Notes under the pieces: generated by a model | Seen by the model: the letters and a program-made list of their open reading frames with translations, nothing else | What the model was told of the DNA's origin: nothing | The model's database searches: none | In this document: positions 22,326 to 33,297 of the stretch, one piece after another | Position numbering within the stretch: the stretch's first letter is position 1 | How the letters are laid out: each line of letters starts with the position of its first letter | From: Desmodus rotundus | Taxonomy: Eukaryota > Chordata > Mammalia > Chiroptera > Phyllostomidae | NCBI RefSeq assembly: GCF_022682495.2 | Contig: NC_071393.1 | Location: 96,089,010 to 96,153,009, forward strand | DNA: 64,000 nt | Reading direction: 5' to 3' | Position numbers and translations under genes: made by a program

Positions 22326-22348
22326 CCCTTCCCCGCCCTCCCCCCCCC
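22326..22348 (-). other. G-quadruplex motif on the minus strand
   Basis: Four C-runs of 3, 4, 3 and 8 bases separated by TT, G and T satisfy the G3+N1-7 rule on the complementary strand, which is the SMAD3 template strand. Confidence 0.6.
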
Positions 22349-22469
22349 AGATGCCAGGAGCTGTGGGGGGTGTGAAGTCACTGAAGGCAGGGCTGCTCTC
22401 AAAGAATCTGAAGTCCAGGTGTTGAGAAAAGCTGTGTTTACTTGGGGTTGTTAAGGACCATTAGACTGA

Positions 22470-22640
22470 TGATAAATATTTGCGAGGGACGTGCCAGGCT
22501 GTGTTCCAAGAGCTGTAGGTAGGGGTGTTATCACATCAGATACTCACAGTGGACATGTGAGACGGAGCAGTAATACTTCCATTCTGCAAATGAGGAAACT
22601 GAGATTTAAAGAGGTACGTTTAATGAGCCTGTGAGACTTA
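22470..22640 (-). mobile_element. MIR SINE (antisense)
   Basis: 'acgtgccaggctgtgttcca', 'ttccattctgcaaatgagga' and 'aactgagatttaaagaggta' follow the reverse complement of MIR. Confidence 0.7.
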
Positions 22641-22989
22641 GGGATGCGATTGGAGCCCAAGCCACCTGCCCTTCAGAACTTCTCAGTGTCCTGTTGGGAG
22701 AGTTAGGTCCCAGGTGGCACTGTCCTAGGAGAGTGGCGTGGAAGCTAGGGAGGTGCTGGGCACAGACCTGGCCTGGTTTTGGAGCGCCAAGAGACAAGAC
22801 AGCGGGGAAGGGCTGTGTTTTGGGAAGGTTTCTTGTCGGTTTCCTGGACTGCACTCTGGGCTCTGGCCCTGGGAGGGCGACCCCACCCAGGCTCAGAAAG
22901 GTTGGCCTCCGTGAGGCCCTCTCACTCTGGGGCTCCCTCCTTGTACCAGAAGGACAGGAGGCAGCCCCGGGGCGCCTACCTCTGCCACA

Positions 22990-23160
22990 GCCCTTTTTGC
23001 TGTCTCTGTGACCTTGGGCCAGTGCCTTTACCCCTGAGAAGTTCAGTTTCCTCCTCTGGGCGAGGGAAGGGTCACAACAGCCTTCTTCATTGTTAAGATT
23101 AGATGAGCTGATACCTGAAACTCCTTGTACAGTGTGTGGTACCAAGTATGGCCCTTGCTA
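22990..23160 (+). mobile_element. MIR SINE (sense)
   Basis: 'tgaccttgggccagtgcctt', 'agttcagtttcctcctctgg' and 'ttaagattagatgagctgat' are MIR core and 3' blocks in forward order. Confidence 0.65.
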
Positions 23161-23164
23161 CACA

Positions 23165-25600
23165 TAGTTTTCATTTTCCCGTCCCCTTATTTGTTTAAGG
23201 GAAAAAAAACTTTTCCCCCCTCTATGATAACAAAAATTTTAGAAGACAGAGGCAAAGTAATATGTTGTAGTATATATACTGTCAGGCCAGGAATTTCCTA
23301 AGTGTTGCCAAAGGACTTTGAACTTTGATTTTCTCAGCTGGCTCTGCTGGTTCACACACCCTCAAAGACGCCAGAAGCAGTTCCCTGCCTTGGTCTATTG
23401 TTGGGGTTTTGTGTGAGTGTTTTTATTGTATTATAAAAATTTGAACATATATGTTACAGGGAAATTAGAACTTGCCCACAGACCTTCCACAAAGTTAACG
23501 AATGATAATAGTTTTCCGCATGTCGTTCGGGTGTCTGTGATAGCTTATTTCTCTTCTGAAAAAAGGAGACTCTGCTGAAGGCCCCCCGTGAGCCCCGCCC
23601 CTACCCCATTCTTCCTTCTCCCAGGTATTTACTTTGTTGAAACTGGTGTGCGTGTCCTTCGCAGCCAGGATTCTGTAGCTATTGTTTGCAAAGCCAAATA
23701 ACCCCGTTGGAATGTGTTTGAACCACCAAAGCACATGATGAGCATTTGAGAGAAGAAGCCTGAAATACCCAAGGCCAGAGGAGTGACTTCAGAAAGAGCA
23801 AACCCACCTGCGCACAAATTGAAATTCCAAAAGTATCAAGCCATTGCCTTTGACCTAAAACTTGACCCTGCCCCCAGGCTGGACTGCAGATAAATCGGAG
23901 CTTGAGCCATCTGGAGCTCCCAGGTCATCAGGACCTCTCATGTGCGTAAATACTGATCCAGAATCAGTTATTTTTAGAAAAAAGTGTTTTGGTTTTTTTC
24001 TTTAATGTTTCCCCCGCAACCCTTGATCTTAACTGTCATGTACACTTATTGTACAGAAAAGTAAAGATTGAAATCATTCACTGTCCTCCCACCCCAACCT
24101 CCACCCCACAAGGTATTTCCCCCTGCCTTCCCCCTCAGGGCAGACAGTTGGAGGCCGCTGGGTCCTCCAAGTGGGGCCAGCACTGTGGTCTCATAGGGGT
24201 CCCTAGACCGTCTGGTCCATCTTCCACTTTACAGAAGGGTGTGAGTCCCCAGAGAGAGAGGCCCAGCCACTGCCTGAGGTCAGGGCGGTGGCGGGACCAG
24301 GTCCAGAAAGTGTTTCCCACCAGTCCGCTCTTCCTGCGTGGTGCCTGGCCCTGAGATAGGCTCGGTGACAAGTGTCCCACAGAGGGTGATAATGGCGTTG
24401 ATCCCCCTTCAGAGAAAATGGGAGGTGCGGCAGCAGACCTGGCTGCTTTTGTGGGAGTCCCCTGGAGATGTCTTCTGAAAAAGTCGAGGACATTTTTTTT
24501 TCACCGTTTTGAACTGACTACAAGTCCGTGTGATACCTCAGCTATTTCCTGGCTACCACAGTCAAACTGTTCCTGAGTTTATTTTTTTTAAACTGAAATT
24601 ATTTTCATTAACATCAGTTCTTTTCCATGTGCATTTTGCAACAAAACTTCTGTCTTTGTTTGCTTGATTGCTCTTGGTACCAATTTTAACTTCTGTCATT
24701 TTTGGCGTTTTCTTTTCTGCCGTTATTTCCACCGAGTCCAATTTTCCTGAGTAAAATTTTGCATCTCTGAGTTACTTGAGTTTCCTTCAACGATTTTTTA
24801 GTCAACGACTTTCATTGCCTGCAGCTTTAGCTGCTTTCAGTTTTATTTTGTGTTGAACTTTTTTCTCTGAGGTTTTTTCCTTTTCTCTCCTGGGTCAGTT
24901 TTGCAGTTTTTCAATGCTGCCAAGAAGATGGGAGTCTTCAGTCTGCTTTTATCTTCCACAGTGTTTGAGGTGTGTGATTTGATCCATGACCAGCTCTGCT
25001 TGGGGTCGATTATTTCTCTCAAGTCTAATTTTTCTTGGTAATCTGGCCGGAAGGCCCAGGGGGATCAAATGACAAACCAAAATGCCTTGTTCCTTTCTTG
25101 ACGAGTTTGGAACCAGCTTGTAAGTATTATTCTCTTTTCTGGGTGTTGCCAGGGCTTTCCTCCTAGCGACAGAGGAAGTGGGAGCTGTTGGGGTCAGAAT
25201 TCTCCTGGGAAGGGCTGTGCTGTCTGTGTGTCCGATTCCCTGCCCTCCGCTCTGTGACCTCCCAGATTTACGAACATTTAGTGGTGGCTCCCTGGGTCAG
25301 CTCCAGAAGGGGCAGCTCCGGGCTGGTGTGCTAGGGAGCAGAGTAGATGGGGGTCAAAAGCCCCACGGGGGGGGGGACAAGTCCCCTCTTTCTATTGGCT
25401 GATGTCCCCATGTGTCCACGGGGTTGCTGGCCAGAGAGCTATTAAAGGTCTCCTGGCATTCTTCTCTGGGTGGAGATTTGTGGATGCTTGGGGTGTCAGG
25501 AAGCCACTGTTCTTGTAGGAAACACCCCGCATGGGTGAAGCAGAGGCGTTGCTCATGGCCCTTTGCTCGGTTTGGCTCCCTGGGGCCCTGACCCCCTCTT
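23165..25600. other. Intron 1, AT-rich and unique stretch
   Basis: A possible antisense L1 3'-UTR scrap lies at 23425-23560 ('ttataaaaatttgaacatat', 'cacagaccttccacaaagtt'). The T-rich block 24560-24910 is of unknown origin: it has no simple-sequence unit and no family I can name. A MIR-like scrap lies at about 24200-24290. No coding exon is supported. Confidence 0.35.
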
Positions 25601-25627
25601 CCCCCCCCCCCCCCCCCCCCCCCCCCC
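25601..25627. repeat. C27 homopolymer
   Basis: An uninterrupted run of 27 C bases. Length may be affected by sequencing or assembly error. Confidence 0.95.
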
Positions 25628-25930
25628 GCTTCCATGACACATCAGGGCTGAGCAGCAGAATGTGTGGGGAGAGCCTGCTGGGGAGGGCTGCTGTTCCTTC
25701 TTCCCAATCAGGGCTGAACCTAGCGGCTCCCTGGGACAATTGCACCCGAGGGGACCGAGATCATCTGTGCAAGTAAACATCCACCTCCCCTGGACGGAAA
25801 AGCCTCTGCTCAGCCTCCCGCGCTGGAATGCTGCTCCGTGGGTCTGGGCATTTTTTTGTTACCATCTGTCCTTCCTTTGATTTCTTGCTGTCTCCTTCAA
25901 TTAGGCCCGTGACTGTTTTCAGATGGCTAT

Positions 25931-26028
25931 TTGTATATACAAGTCATGTCAGGCCATCATAATTTGTGTTTGTCTAGATCAATAAAAGCAGCCCTGGCCA
26001 ACGGCCAGCTGGGAATTTATAAATACCC
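25931..26028. promoter_or_regulatory. Candidate enhancer core: NFI site and A/T palindromes
   Basis: Within 98 bp lie the perfect palindrome TTGTATATACAA (25931-25942), a SMAD half-site GTCTAGAT (25972-25979), a full NFI-type inverted repeat TGGCCAACGGCCA (25995-26007, fits TGGCN5GCCA) and the near-palindrome GGGAATTTATAAATACCC (26011-26028). The surrounding 25830-26420 contains no transposon I recognise. Motifs are seen directly; function is inferred. Confidence 0.4.
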
Positions 26029-27170
26029 TTCAGTTCCCCGCCCCCCGCCCCCGCACAAGAAGTGCAAACTCCATTCCATTAACCCTTCCAACCAAAGCTG
26101 TTGGGTGACTTGATCAGGGAAGATGTAAAATGTGATTTCTCTGGATGTGTTTTTCCTTTATCCCTTTCATGGAATTTGGTCAGTGCTTAAGCAACTGTGG
26201 CGGGTCCCCTGCCCACTTCAAAGTGAAAGCCCTTCCCTGTGCCTGTTTACAAAATTACCTTGGAGAGACTGAACCCATTTAAACCCCGATTGTCCCTTAC
26301 ATCAGCTCTCCATCGCCCAAGAAAATGGGCGCCACCAAAGGAAACTTAAGAACAGATGAGGCCACAGCAAGCCCTGCGTGATGGCCTCTCTTTAGAAAAG
26401 AAGAGGCTTAGGGATTTAAGTTCACAAAGACCTTAAAGATTTTAAAAGCAGGTTTTCTTCTGTTTGTTCACATTAGGGGGAAAAAAGGCACCAGATGCCC
26501 TATGATATCAGATGCATCAGGTTTTCTTATAAAATGTCAAGACAGCGATACTCGATTTCCTGCCCCTTCTTTCCCTTCTTGCACGCTGTCTGGTCTTGCC
26601 AACTTTTCATTAGGGGGAGGGGCCATTCTGCTACCCTCCTTCCTCAGTGAAGTCACTCCCATCCATCCTTTAACCTTTAAAGATTGGGAAGGGAACACTA
26701 TTATTTTATGGTAAGTGTAAAGTTTCCCATTGGCTGAGGCTGGAATGCACTAGGGAATTTTCAAGAATCGTGAGCGTTTGGTGTGAAAAACAGCTCACGT
26801 TGTCCGTGTCCCTTCCCAGGGCTGTACCTTCGCCAGGTGCTGCCCCTCAAGCGAGGTGCTGCCCCTACATGCTGGGTAACTAGATTTTTTTCAGAAAAAC
26901 CCTGACCCACTTCACTCAGTTAAAGGTTGGGTGAGTTTGTCTGCAGGCACGGGTGGAAACTGCCCCCAACAAGTGAATGTGTTGATTCAAGGGGGCGGAA
27001 GGTTCTGGAAGATGCAATAAGTACAGATTAATGATTTGTCTCACCACAAAAACTGCCACCCTCTCTTCTCGTAGTCCCCACTGAAAGTGGGGGTAAAGGG
27101 TAAAGTAACCCTAGTTCTTCCTTAGACTTCAGACAAAAGAAATGGTACCCGGAGGTAGGATCAGTAGGCA

Positions 27171-27172
<2 letters not shown>
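26029..27172. other. Intron 1, unique stretch
   Basis: Non-repetitive AT-mixed sequence. It includes a FOX-like TGTTTAC at about 26247 and a two-copy 18-19 bp tandem duplication (AGGTGCTGCCCCT unit) at 26834-26866. No exon is recognised. Confidence 0.35.

Positions 27173-27219
<47 letters not shown>
27173..27219. repeat. (CT)n microsatellite
   Basis: Uninterrupted CT run of 47 bases. A pyrimidine-rich stretch continues to about 27262. Confidence 0.97.
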
Positions 27220-27222
<3 letters not shown>

Positions 27223-28984
27223 TCTCCTTTCTTCTCCTTGCCTTTCTTCTTTTTCTTTCTCCTGACCTCCACCTGCCCCGAGCACACTGTGTCATCCTGG
27301 CCATCCCTCCCCGGCTCTCCCTGTAGCAGGCCTCCTGGGGCTGGCCATTGCCACAGTCTCCGGGGCCCCCTCGAGGCTCTGCAGGGTGTGTGAAGGCTTT
27401 CTTTGTGGAATGAACTCACTGGAAATTTAAAGTGGTCATATTGGGAAGCTACATGAAGAGCAAATGGCCTCCTTTCTGAGGGTTTGGGGTACAGACTCCT
27501 TGGGGTGAGCCAGGTGGGTGTAGAGCCAGCTGAGGCTCAGGGTGACCATACAGTCTGTTACCCAGATGAGGAGTCTGAGTGACAGGAGATGCCATTGATG
27601 ATGACATCAGGACAACAGGTGTGAATGGAACCTTCCCAAACAATCCTGTGTATGGTTGCCCCGCACAGGCCAGACCCAAGTCCTTTGGGTTCCACTTTGC
27701 TTCCTAAGGGCTGATGCTTCCCCCATTGGAAACGTGGGCTAGAGTTGCAAGTGCAGATACTTACAGGGACAGGCGGAGCAAGGGAAGTGGCCGGGGCGTA
27801 AGAAGACTGCGCAGGACCGAGGATTCAGTCCCAGTCCAAAGGCGCAACTCGGCATTCGCCAGTGGCCAAGTGTTGCCAGATCTTCTGATTTTTTTCAAGA
27901 AAAGCCAAAAACCTAGATTTACATATGAAATCTCCCAGCTTTTAAAAGTTGACGAGTAATTAAAAATTTTTTAAAACACTGGGCTGGCCAAGCACAACAT
28001 CTGCAGGCTGCTGCCTGTTTTCAATCTCCAGCCCAGACCAGATTAATTGGTGGCTGTCTTCTGTGTCTCTGAATTCCGGCAACGGGAAGTGTCTTACGGA
28101 AGTTGCCCAGATTGACCACAGGTGAAGTGGGGAAGCAGAGAGGGGGCTTGACTTGGCTTCGAGTGAGCGTTCATTTGTACAGTAAACATTGACTGAACAC
28201 CTGTTATATTCAAAGCACTTTCTCTGCTATGCTGTCTTCTGTTTACATCTTTGGGGTGAGCTGTGTCTTATGCTGATGGGCTCTGTCTGTCGTGTGACAC
28301 TGTGGACCCACGCCCTCTCCACTGGGATCATAACCAGAACGGATGCAATGGAAGGGATCTCGAGGGGGGATATGGAGAGAGGACCTGGGGACCAGTTCTC
28401 AGGCCTTGGAAAGTTCTTGGATGTCACCTTAACACAGCAGAAGGCCCAGGAGATGATCCTCATTAGAGGAAAGACCTGGGGACATGGAAGCCGCAGCAGA
28501 GGGAGACCAGCCAGGGACACTTGTTCCTCAAGGTCCCTGATAGTCACACTAGGGCCGGGAGGCAGAGGTCACCGAAGAACAGACTGCTTTCAGCTCTGTA
28601 CATGGAAGAACTTTCTATTAGTAATCTGCATCCGGCGGTTGGTGGGTTAAGTGACCTCTAAGCTGGTCTTTCATTGTCCTGAAAGTCTGATCCCTTGAGG
28701 CCACCTCCTGCATACCCACTAGAGCCCTAGGCCTTAAACCCTTTCTGGTTCATGGCTCTTAATTCTGATGGACTCCCAGCAGGTTCTGGCTTATCTGTAC
28801 CCTCTGGAAGCTGAACCTGGGGTCAGGTGCCCCAGGAAAGCCAATACAACTCTTATTAAAACACTCAGTTTGCCTGGGGAGGGCTGCAGTGGGTGGGGTG
28901 GGAGAATAGTAGCTTGGGGAGTCTGCTCTCGATGCTGTGAAATGTCACTCACGTTTTCCAGTCTCCTGCACCATGCGTTTAAAA
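27220..28984. other. Intron 1, mostly unique stretch
   Basis: An L2 3' scrap lies at about 28160-28215 ('aacattgactgaacacctgt'). No gene or other repeat is recognised. Confidence 0.3.
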
Positions 28985-29090
28985 TTGAGGGTAGTAATAC
29001 CTATCCACAGGATGGTTTGGGGCAAGTTAGGCACAGAGAGCTTAAGTAGTTTGCTCAAGGCCACACAGCTGGGCAACGCGGAGCTGGCTT
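28985..29090 (-). mobile_element. MIR SINE fragment (antisense)
   Basis: 'taatacctatccacaggatg', 'gcacagagagcttaagtagt' and 'tgctcaaggccacacagctg' follow the reverse complement of the MIR core. Confidence 0.65.
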
Positions 29091-30544
29091 CTGGACTGAC
29101 TAGTTGGCTTCTGGCTTCCATTGCTCTCTTTTCTGCTATGCTAAACTGTTTGATTTTTAATTATCTTTTGTGTCTTCTTTCTTCCATGCATCCTCCCCTC
29201 CCCCCCTCGCCATTGGTTCAGGACTATCAGCGTTCAAATGTTGAATTGCTGGGGTGTTTTTTCCTGTGCACTCAGCCACAAGTAGGAATTCATCATCATC
29301 TGTGAACTTTTACTGAACCTCCATGGTTTCTGTAGAATCGTGCTAAACACTCGACCTCGGGGCTGAGTTGGCAATAAACTAGGTCTTTCTGAGAACTTTG
29401 GAGGGCAGATCACCAATGGCTAGAAAGAATTTCCGCTGGGCCTGGCGACATTCTCTTTTTCACTTTGCTGATGCTGCCCCCCAGCTTGGCTCCCCCAGGT
29501 GTCAGTCTTAAGTGTGTTAAGTACTTTTCTGCTCGGTGTCCCAGATGAGAGGTTTCCAAATGATAGCCCCTGATATGCAGACTCCCACCCCAAACCTCAG
29601 GCTTCAGGCTGGACAGAGAATTGACATCTGGTTTGTCCTGGAAGGCGAGGCCCGGATCTGGAGGCCTGAGTGTGGTAGAGGCCGCCAGCATGTTGACATT
29701 TGAAGGCCACTGCACTGAGTCGCAGTGACACTGGGGTGACCTCCACTGAAAGGGTCCAAGAAAGAGCTTATGAAAGAGTCTTGCAATGGTTGTAAAGGGC
29801 CCGTGTGGTTCCTCACATGAGCCCACCGTGTTGATCTGGAGAACAGAACGTGCGCCCATGTGCAGGAGAGAGCCCAGTACCTGGCACACCCCGCAGTGCG
29901 CTCCTGGGACTGAGGGCCCCCTCGGTCACCTGGTGTGTCCCTTTGCTCAGTGGGTCATTCCTGGCTGGACCAGACTTCAGGCAGGAGAGCCACGTCTCTG
30001 TGCCCCAGTTCTGGCGTCACTGTGGAAGGGGTGGGGAGGGTCTGTGTACAGTTTGTTCTGTAATGCCGACATGAAATTTGGTGACTCACTTTGGGGTGCT
30101 TTGCCCTTCGGGGCTTTTTATTGGTGAGCCTTCGTTAGGAGCGGTGTCGACTTAGAGTGAAACTTCACAGGTCATCAAGGGACGGATCTGCGCACAGTTT
30201 CACGTAACTACACAGAAGACAAGCCAGAACGACCTTTTCAATGAAATCTTACTGTGTGTATTTGTACCACTCTTTTGGGGACATCGTAAGGCATCGATTC
30301 CTGTTTCAGTGTTGGCTCCTTTTACAGTTTGTTGTGCGATGAGCGGGGGAGGACACCTTTGAACTGTCCATTGGAGTACTGTATGTCCGGGCCTTTCGTC
30401 TGCTCTGCTGCAAAACCAGCCTTCCATTAACTTCCATCAGAGTTTAGGGAGGTGTTTCGTTAAAGCATTTGTGCTGAGGTAGAATAAATGGCGCACGCTG
30501 AAAGTCTGCAGCTGGGCGAGTGTGATATACGAGGGCTTGCAGAC
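29091..30544. other. Intron 1, mostly unique stretch
   Basis: An L2-like scrap lies at about 29300-29385. Otherwise nothing is recognised; the open frames at 29410-29889 and 29786-30127 have no family resemblance. Confidence 0.3.
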
Positions 30545-30880
30545 GGCATAAAAGGATCACCACAGCCCAGGTGCTGGCCGTGCCCGTCACCCTCAGAAGT
30601 GTCCTCCTGACCCTTCGTAATGTCACCCCGCTGTTTGTCTGCTGCCCCCAGTTCCCAGGCAACCACTGATCTGCTTTCTGCCACTGTATATTAGTTTGAA
30701 TTTCCTAAAATTTTCTATTAATTAGATTGTACAAGATGTACTTTTTTAAGTAGGGGGCCATATCTGGTTTCTTTCACATTGCATAATTTTTTTTTTAGAT
30801 TCTTCCATGGTTTAGTATGTTGCAATTATGAATTCCATTTTATGGCTGGGTAATATTTCATTGTCTGGATGTAAACAGAG
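30545..30880 (-). mobile_element. L1M LINE 3' UTR fragment (antisense)
   Basis: 'caggcaaccactgatctgct', 'ttctgccactgtatattagt', 'tctggtttctttcacattgc' and 'tatggctgggtaatatttca' are the same L1M 3' blocks seen in the two longer copies, in the same orientation. Confidence 0.78.
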
Positions 30881-32124
30881 GAGTTTTGATCTCCATGGTG
30901 TAATAAGCAAAGAATTTAGTGAAGAATATCAGAAGTAAGCAATCCATGTAAAGTAGTGTGTCAATGGGAACTTGTACTCCTGTGTTTCTTTTTTTGTTCA
31001 GTTGTATGTTTGTCTTAAAAGTTTCTTATGGAAGAGTATTTTTTAAAAAGTGCTTTGAGAGAGCAAATATTCATTTAGAACTCACCTGACCCTGGGTTTT
31101 CATTGGATTAGACCAGTCAGTACCCAGGGTTTGCTCTGTGGTCCTCGCGGAGCCCAGAAGGACTTCACGTTACAGGCAGTAGTTGGTTTGCGCGTGCGGG
31201 CCCCTCAGCAGTTGGCGGCACCAGACCCTGCACGCGTTGGAGCTGCGGGGCTTTTAGACACGGCAGCCAACACGTCGAAGTCTTGCCTTCCACAGCCTTC
31301 TCAGGACTTGATGCTGTTTTCTGACGCTGCAGAGCCTTACAGCAGACACGCCTGCCCTGCCCTCAGTTCCTCGGAGGCCAGGCGTGGGTACGGGACCTCA
31401 GCGCTGCATTTCTGCAGTCGTGCGACTCCTGCCCAGAGCCTGGCATGACGGGGCTGGGGGGGGGCGGTGCAGGCAGGGAGTGAGCCTTGCGGATTCCCTC
31501 ACCCTCACAAAGCAATGCACACAGCGAGGTGGGGGCGGAGTTTACCATGGCACTTACGTTCCCAGCACTGGGGCAGTTGCCAACAGGAACAAGAGTGGAA
31601 TGGTGTTGCTGGGAAGTTGGAAATGTGCTCCCTTCCTCATTGTTCAGTGAAATGCGCATGAAAGATGTCTCTGTGTGTGAGAAAAAGCAGGGAGCCTCTG
31701 ATTAACAGTCACATTATCAGAGAAGGGACCTCGGGGATCTCTGGTCCAACCTGCCCATTTAGGGAACCCAGGCAACAGCTTTAGACCTTCACTTTCTTAA
31801 TCCGTGAGGGTGGCAGTTTCAAGAAGACTTGGCAAAATTTGGTAGGCTTGGGAAGGAAATTGTTACTCTCTCAGCCTATGCTCAGAGCTGCTTGTACCTT
31901 AAAAAACAAAAAAAGGCAACATAAGTTGTCCCCAGATGATATTTTCAGAATGTTCTCACATCTCACAGTCTCCTGATCTTGTCAGCAACTTGCTGCAGGA
32001 ATAAATAAAACCCCCCTGGGTGGGTGATCGGTCTCATTGGGCAGCCTTCTCTGGCACGAGGGTGAAAGGTGACAGGTGACACCTCACGTGTGTGCCGCGC
32101 TGCTCAGTGTATGAAGGGCCTCCA
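30881..32124. other. Intron 1, unique stretch
   Basis: A CpG-bearing GC-rich segment spans about 31140-31420, too short and weak to call a CpG island. A long G-run lies at 31456-31464. No exon is recognised. Confidence 0.3.
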
Positions 32125-32300
32125 CGCGCAGTCTCTCACGTGGCCTTCTTGACAGCCTCCCCGGCCTTGCACAGAGAGGAAACTGGCCCTGAGAGGTGGG
32201 ACACCTTGCCTAAAGTCACCCAGGTGGCAAGGAGAGGAGGCAGAGTTGGAATCCAGCTCCCAGTTCCCAGTCTCCTGTTGCTTCCACCACGTCCCCCTTC
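32125..32300 (-). mobile_element. MIR SINE (antisense)
   Basis: 'acagagaggaaactggccct', 'ttgcctaaagtcacccaggt' and 'ggcagagttggaatccagct' follow the reverse complement of MIR. Confidence 0.7.
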
Positions 32301-32324
32301 TGGGTGAATGGGTGTGCAGGGCAG

Positions 32325-32520
32325 CAGCGTGACACAGTGGGGAACCCCAGGCTTTGTGCTGGGAGTTCAGAGTGTAACCCTGCTCTCTGGCGTGGCTTTG
32401 TGGAAGAATCTTAACTGCTTTGAATTCCATTTTCTTCTTTTAGAAGATGGGGCCCTGTCCTACGGCATTGAAGTATATAAATATAAAGTGCTCAGCAAAG
32501 AAACTGCTTATACAAAGCAG
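32325..32520 (+). mobile_element. MIR SINE (sense)
   Basis: 'cagcgtgacacagtggggaa', 'ggctttgtgctgggagttca' and 'tataaagtgctcagcaaaga' span a forward MIR. It forms an inverted pair with the preceding MIR. Confidence 0.6.
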
Positions 32521-32699
32521 CTGGTCAATGCCACCTCTTTAATGAAGGCAAGGCAGGTGTGGGAAAAGCTACAGCATGAAAGGAGCCTGTGGAGCAGAAA
32601 TCAGGACAGACTTGCACAGACTGTGAAGTGCCATTGGCCCTGCTCTTCCTGCACACAGAATCTTACATGGTTCCTGGTCTGGTCCACTAGTTCGTGATC

Positions 32700-32780
32700 C
32701 TTTGCAGAGTTACAAAAACTGAGGTACTCACCAAGTGCCTGGCACATAGTAGGCCCTCAGTAAATACAGACTGGCTGATC
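32700..32780 (+). mobile_element. L2 or MIR 3' end fragment
   Basis: 'gtgcctggcacatagtaggc' followed by 'cctcagtaaatacag' is the shared L2/MIR-type 3' terminus. Confidence 0.6.
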
Positions 32781-33290
32781 AGGCAGTCTCCTTGCAGACG
32801 CTCGGAGCAGCAGGGTCTGTGCGCCCGCACATGCCCCACACGCGGTTTGAATGAACAAGACAAAGTCCTGGCAGGGGCCAGACTTTGAAGGTGCTACTCA
32901 GGACCAGGGCAGGCGGCGTTCAGGGAAGCTGAGGCCGGGAGGTGAGTGTGAATCCATGCCGAGTGGGAGCGGGGCAGGGGAGGACGTTGTTCTCAGGCAC
33001 TTCAGCTTCAGCCTCTAGTCGTTCCCAGCATGGTCCCCTGTGTTGTCCTGTAGAACATCTCACATAAGTAATCGATGGTCTGAGCAGGGGACAGAGGACA
33101 ACGAGCTCAGTCCCTCTGAGGGGAGAGCCAGCAGCCACCTAGTCTCAGGTTCAGATGTTTTAAAGGGTGAGGGGGCGAAGTTGGGTTAGTGTTTGGAGAA
33201 GAGATACTCCTCCAACCACGCACCCCCCTCCCCCTCTTCTGCCTGATACAGGGCACAGACAACCCCCAGGAGACCTGCAGAAGCGGCGGG

Positions 33291-33297
33291 TGACTCA
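33291..33297. promoter_or_regulatory. AP-1 consensus site
   Basis: TGACTCA, a perfect AP-1 heptamer in non-repetitive intron sequence 15.7 kb upstream of exon 2. Function is inferred. Confidence 0.3.

Noticed and set aside
22606..23145. 179-codon open frame on the - strand
   Set aside because: It overlaps two opposite MIR copies, shows no family resemblance and its composition is that of GC-rich intron.
31140..31420. Possible CpG island
   Set aside because: CpG density is only moderately raised over less than 300 bp, with no transcript evidence; insufficient for an island or promoter call.
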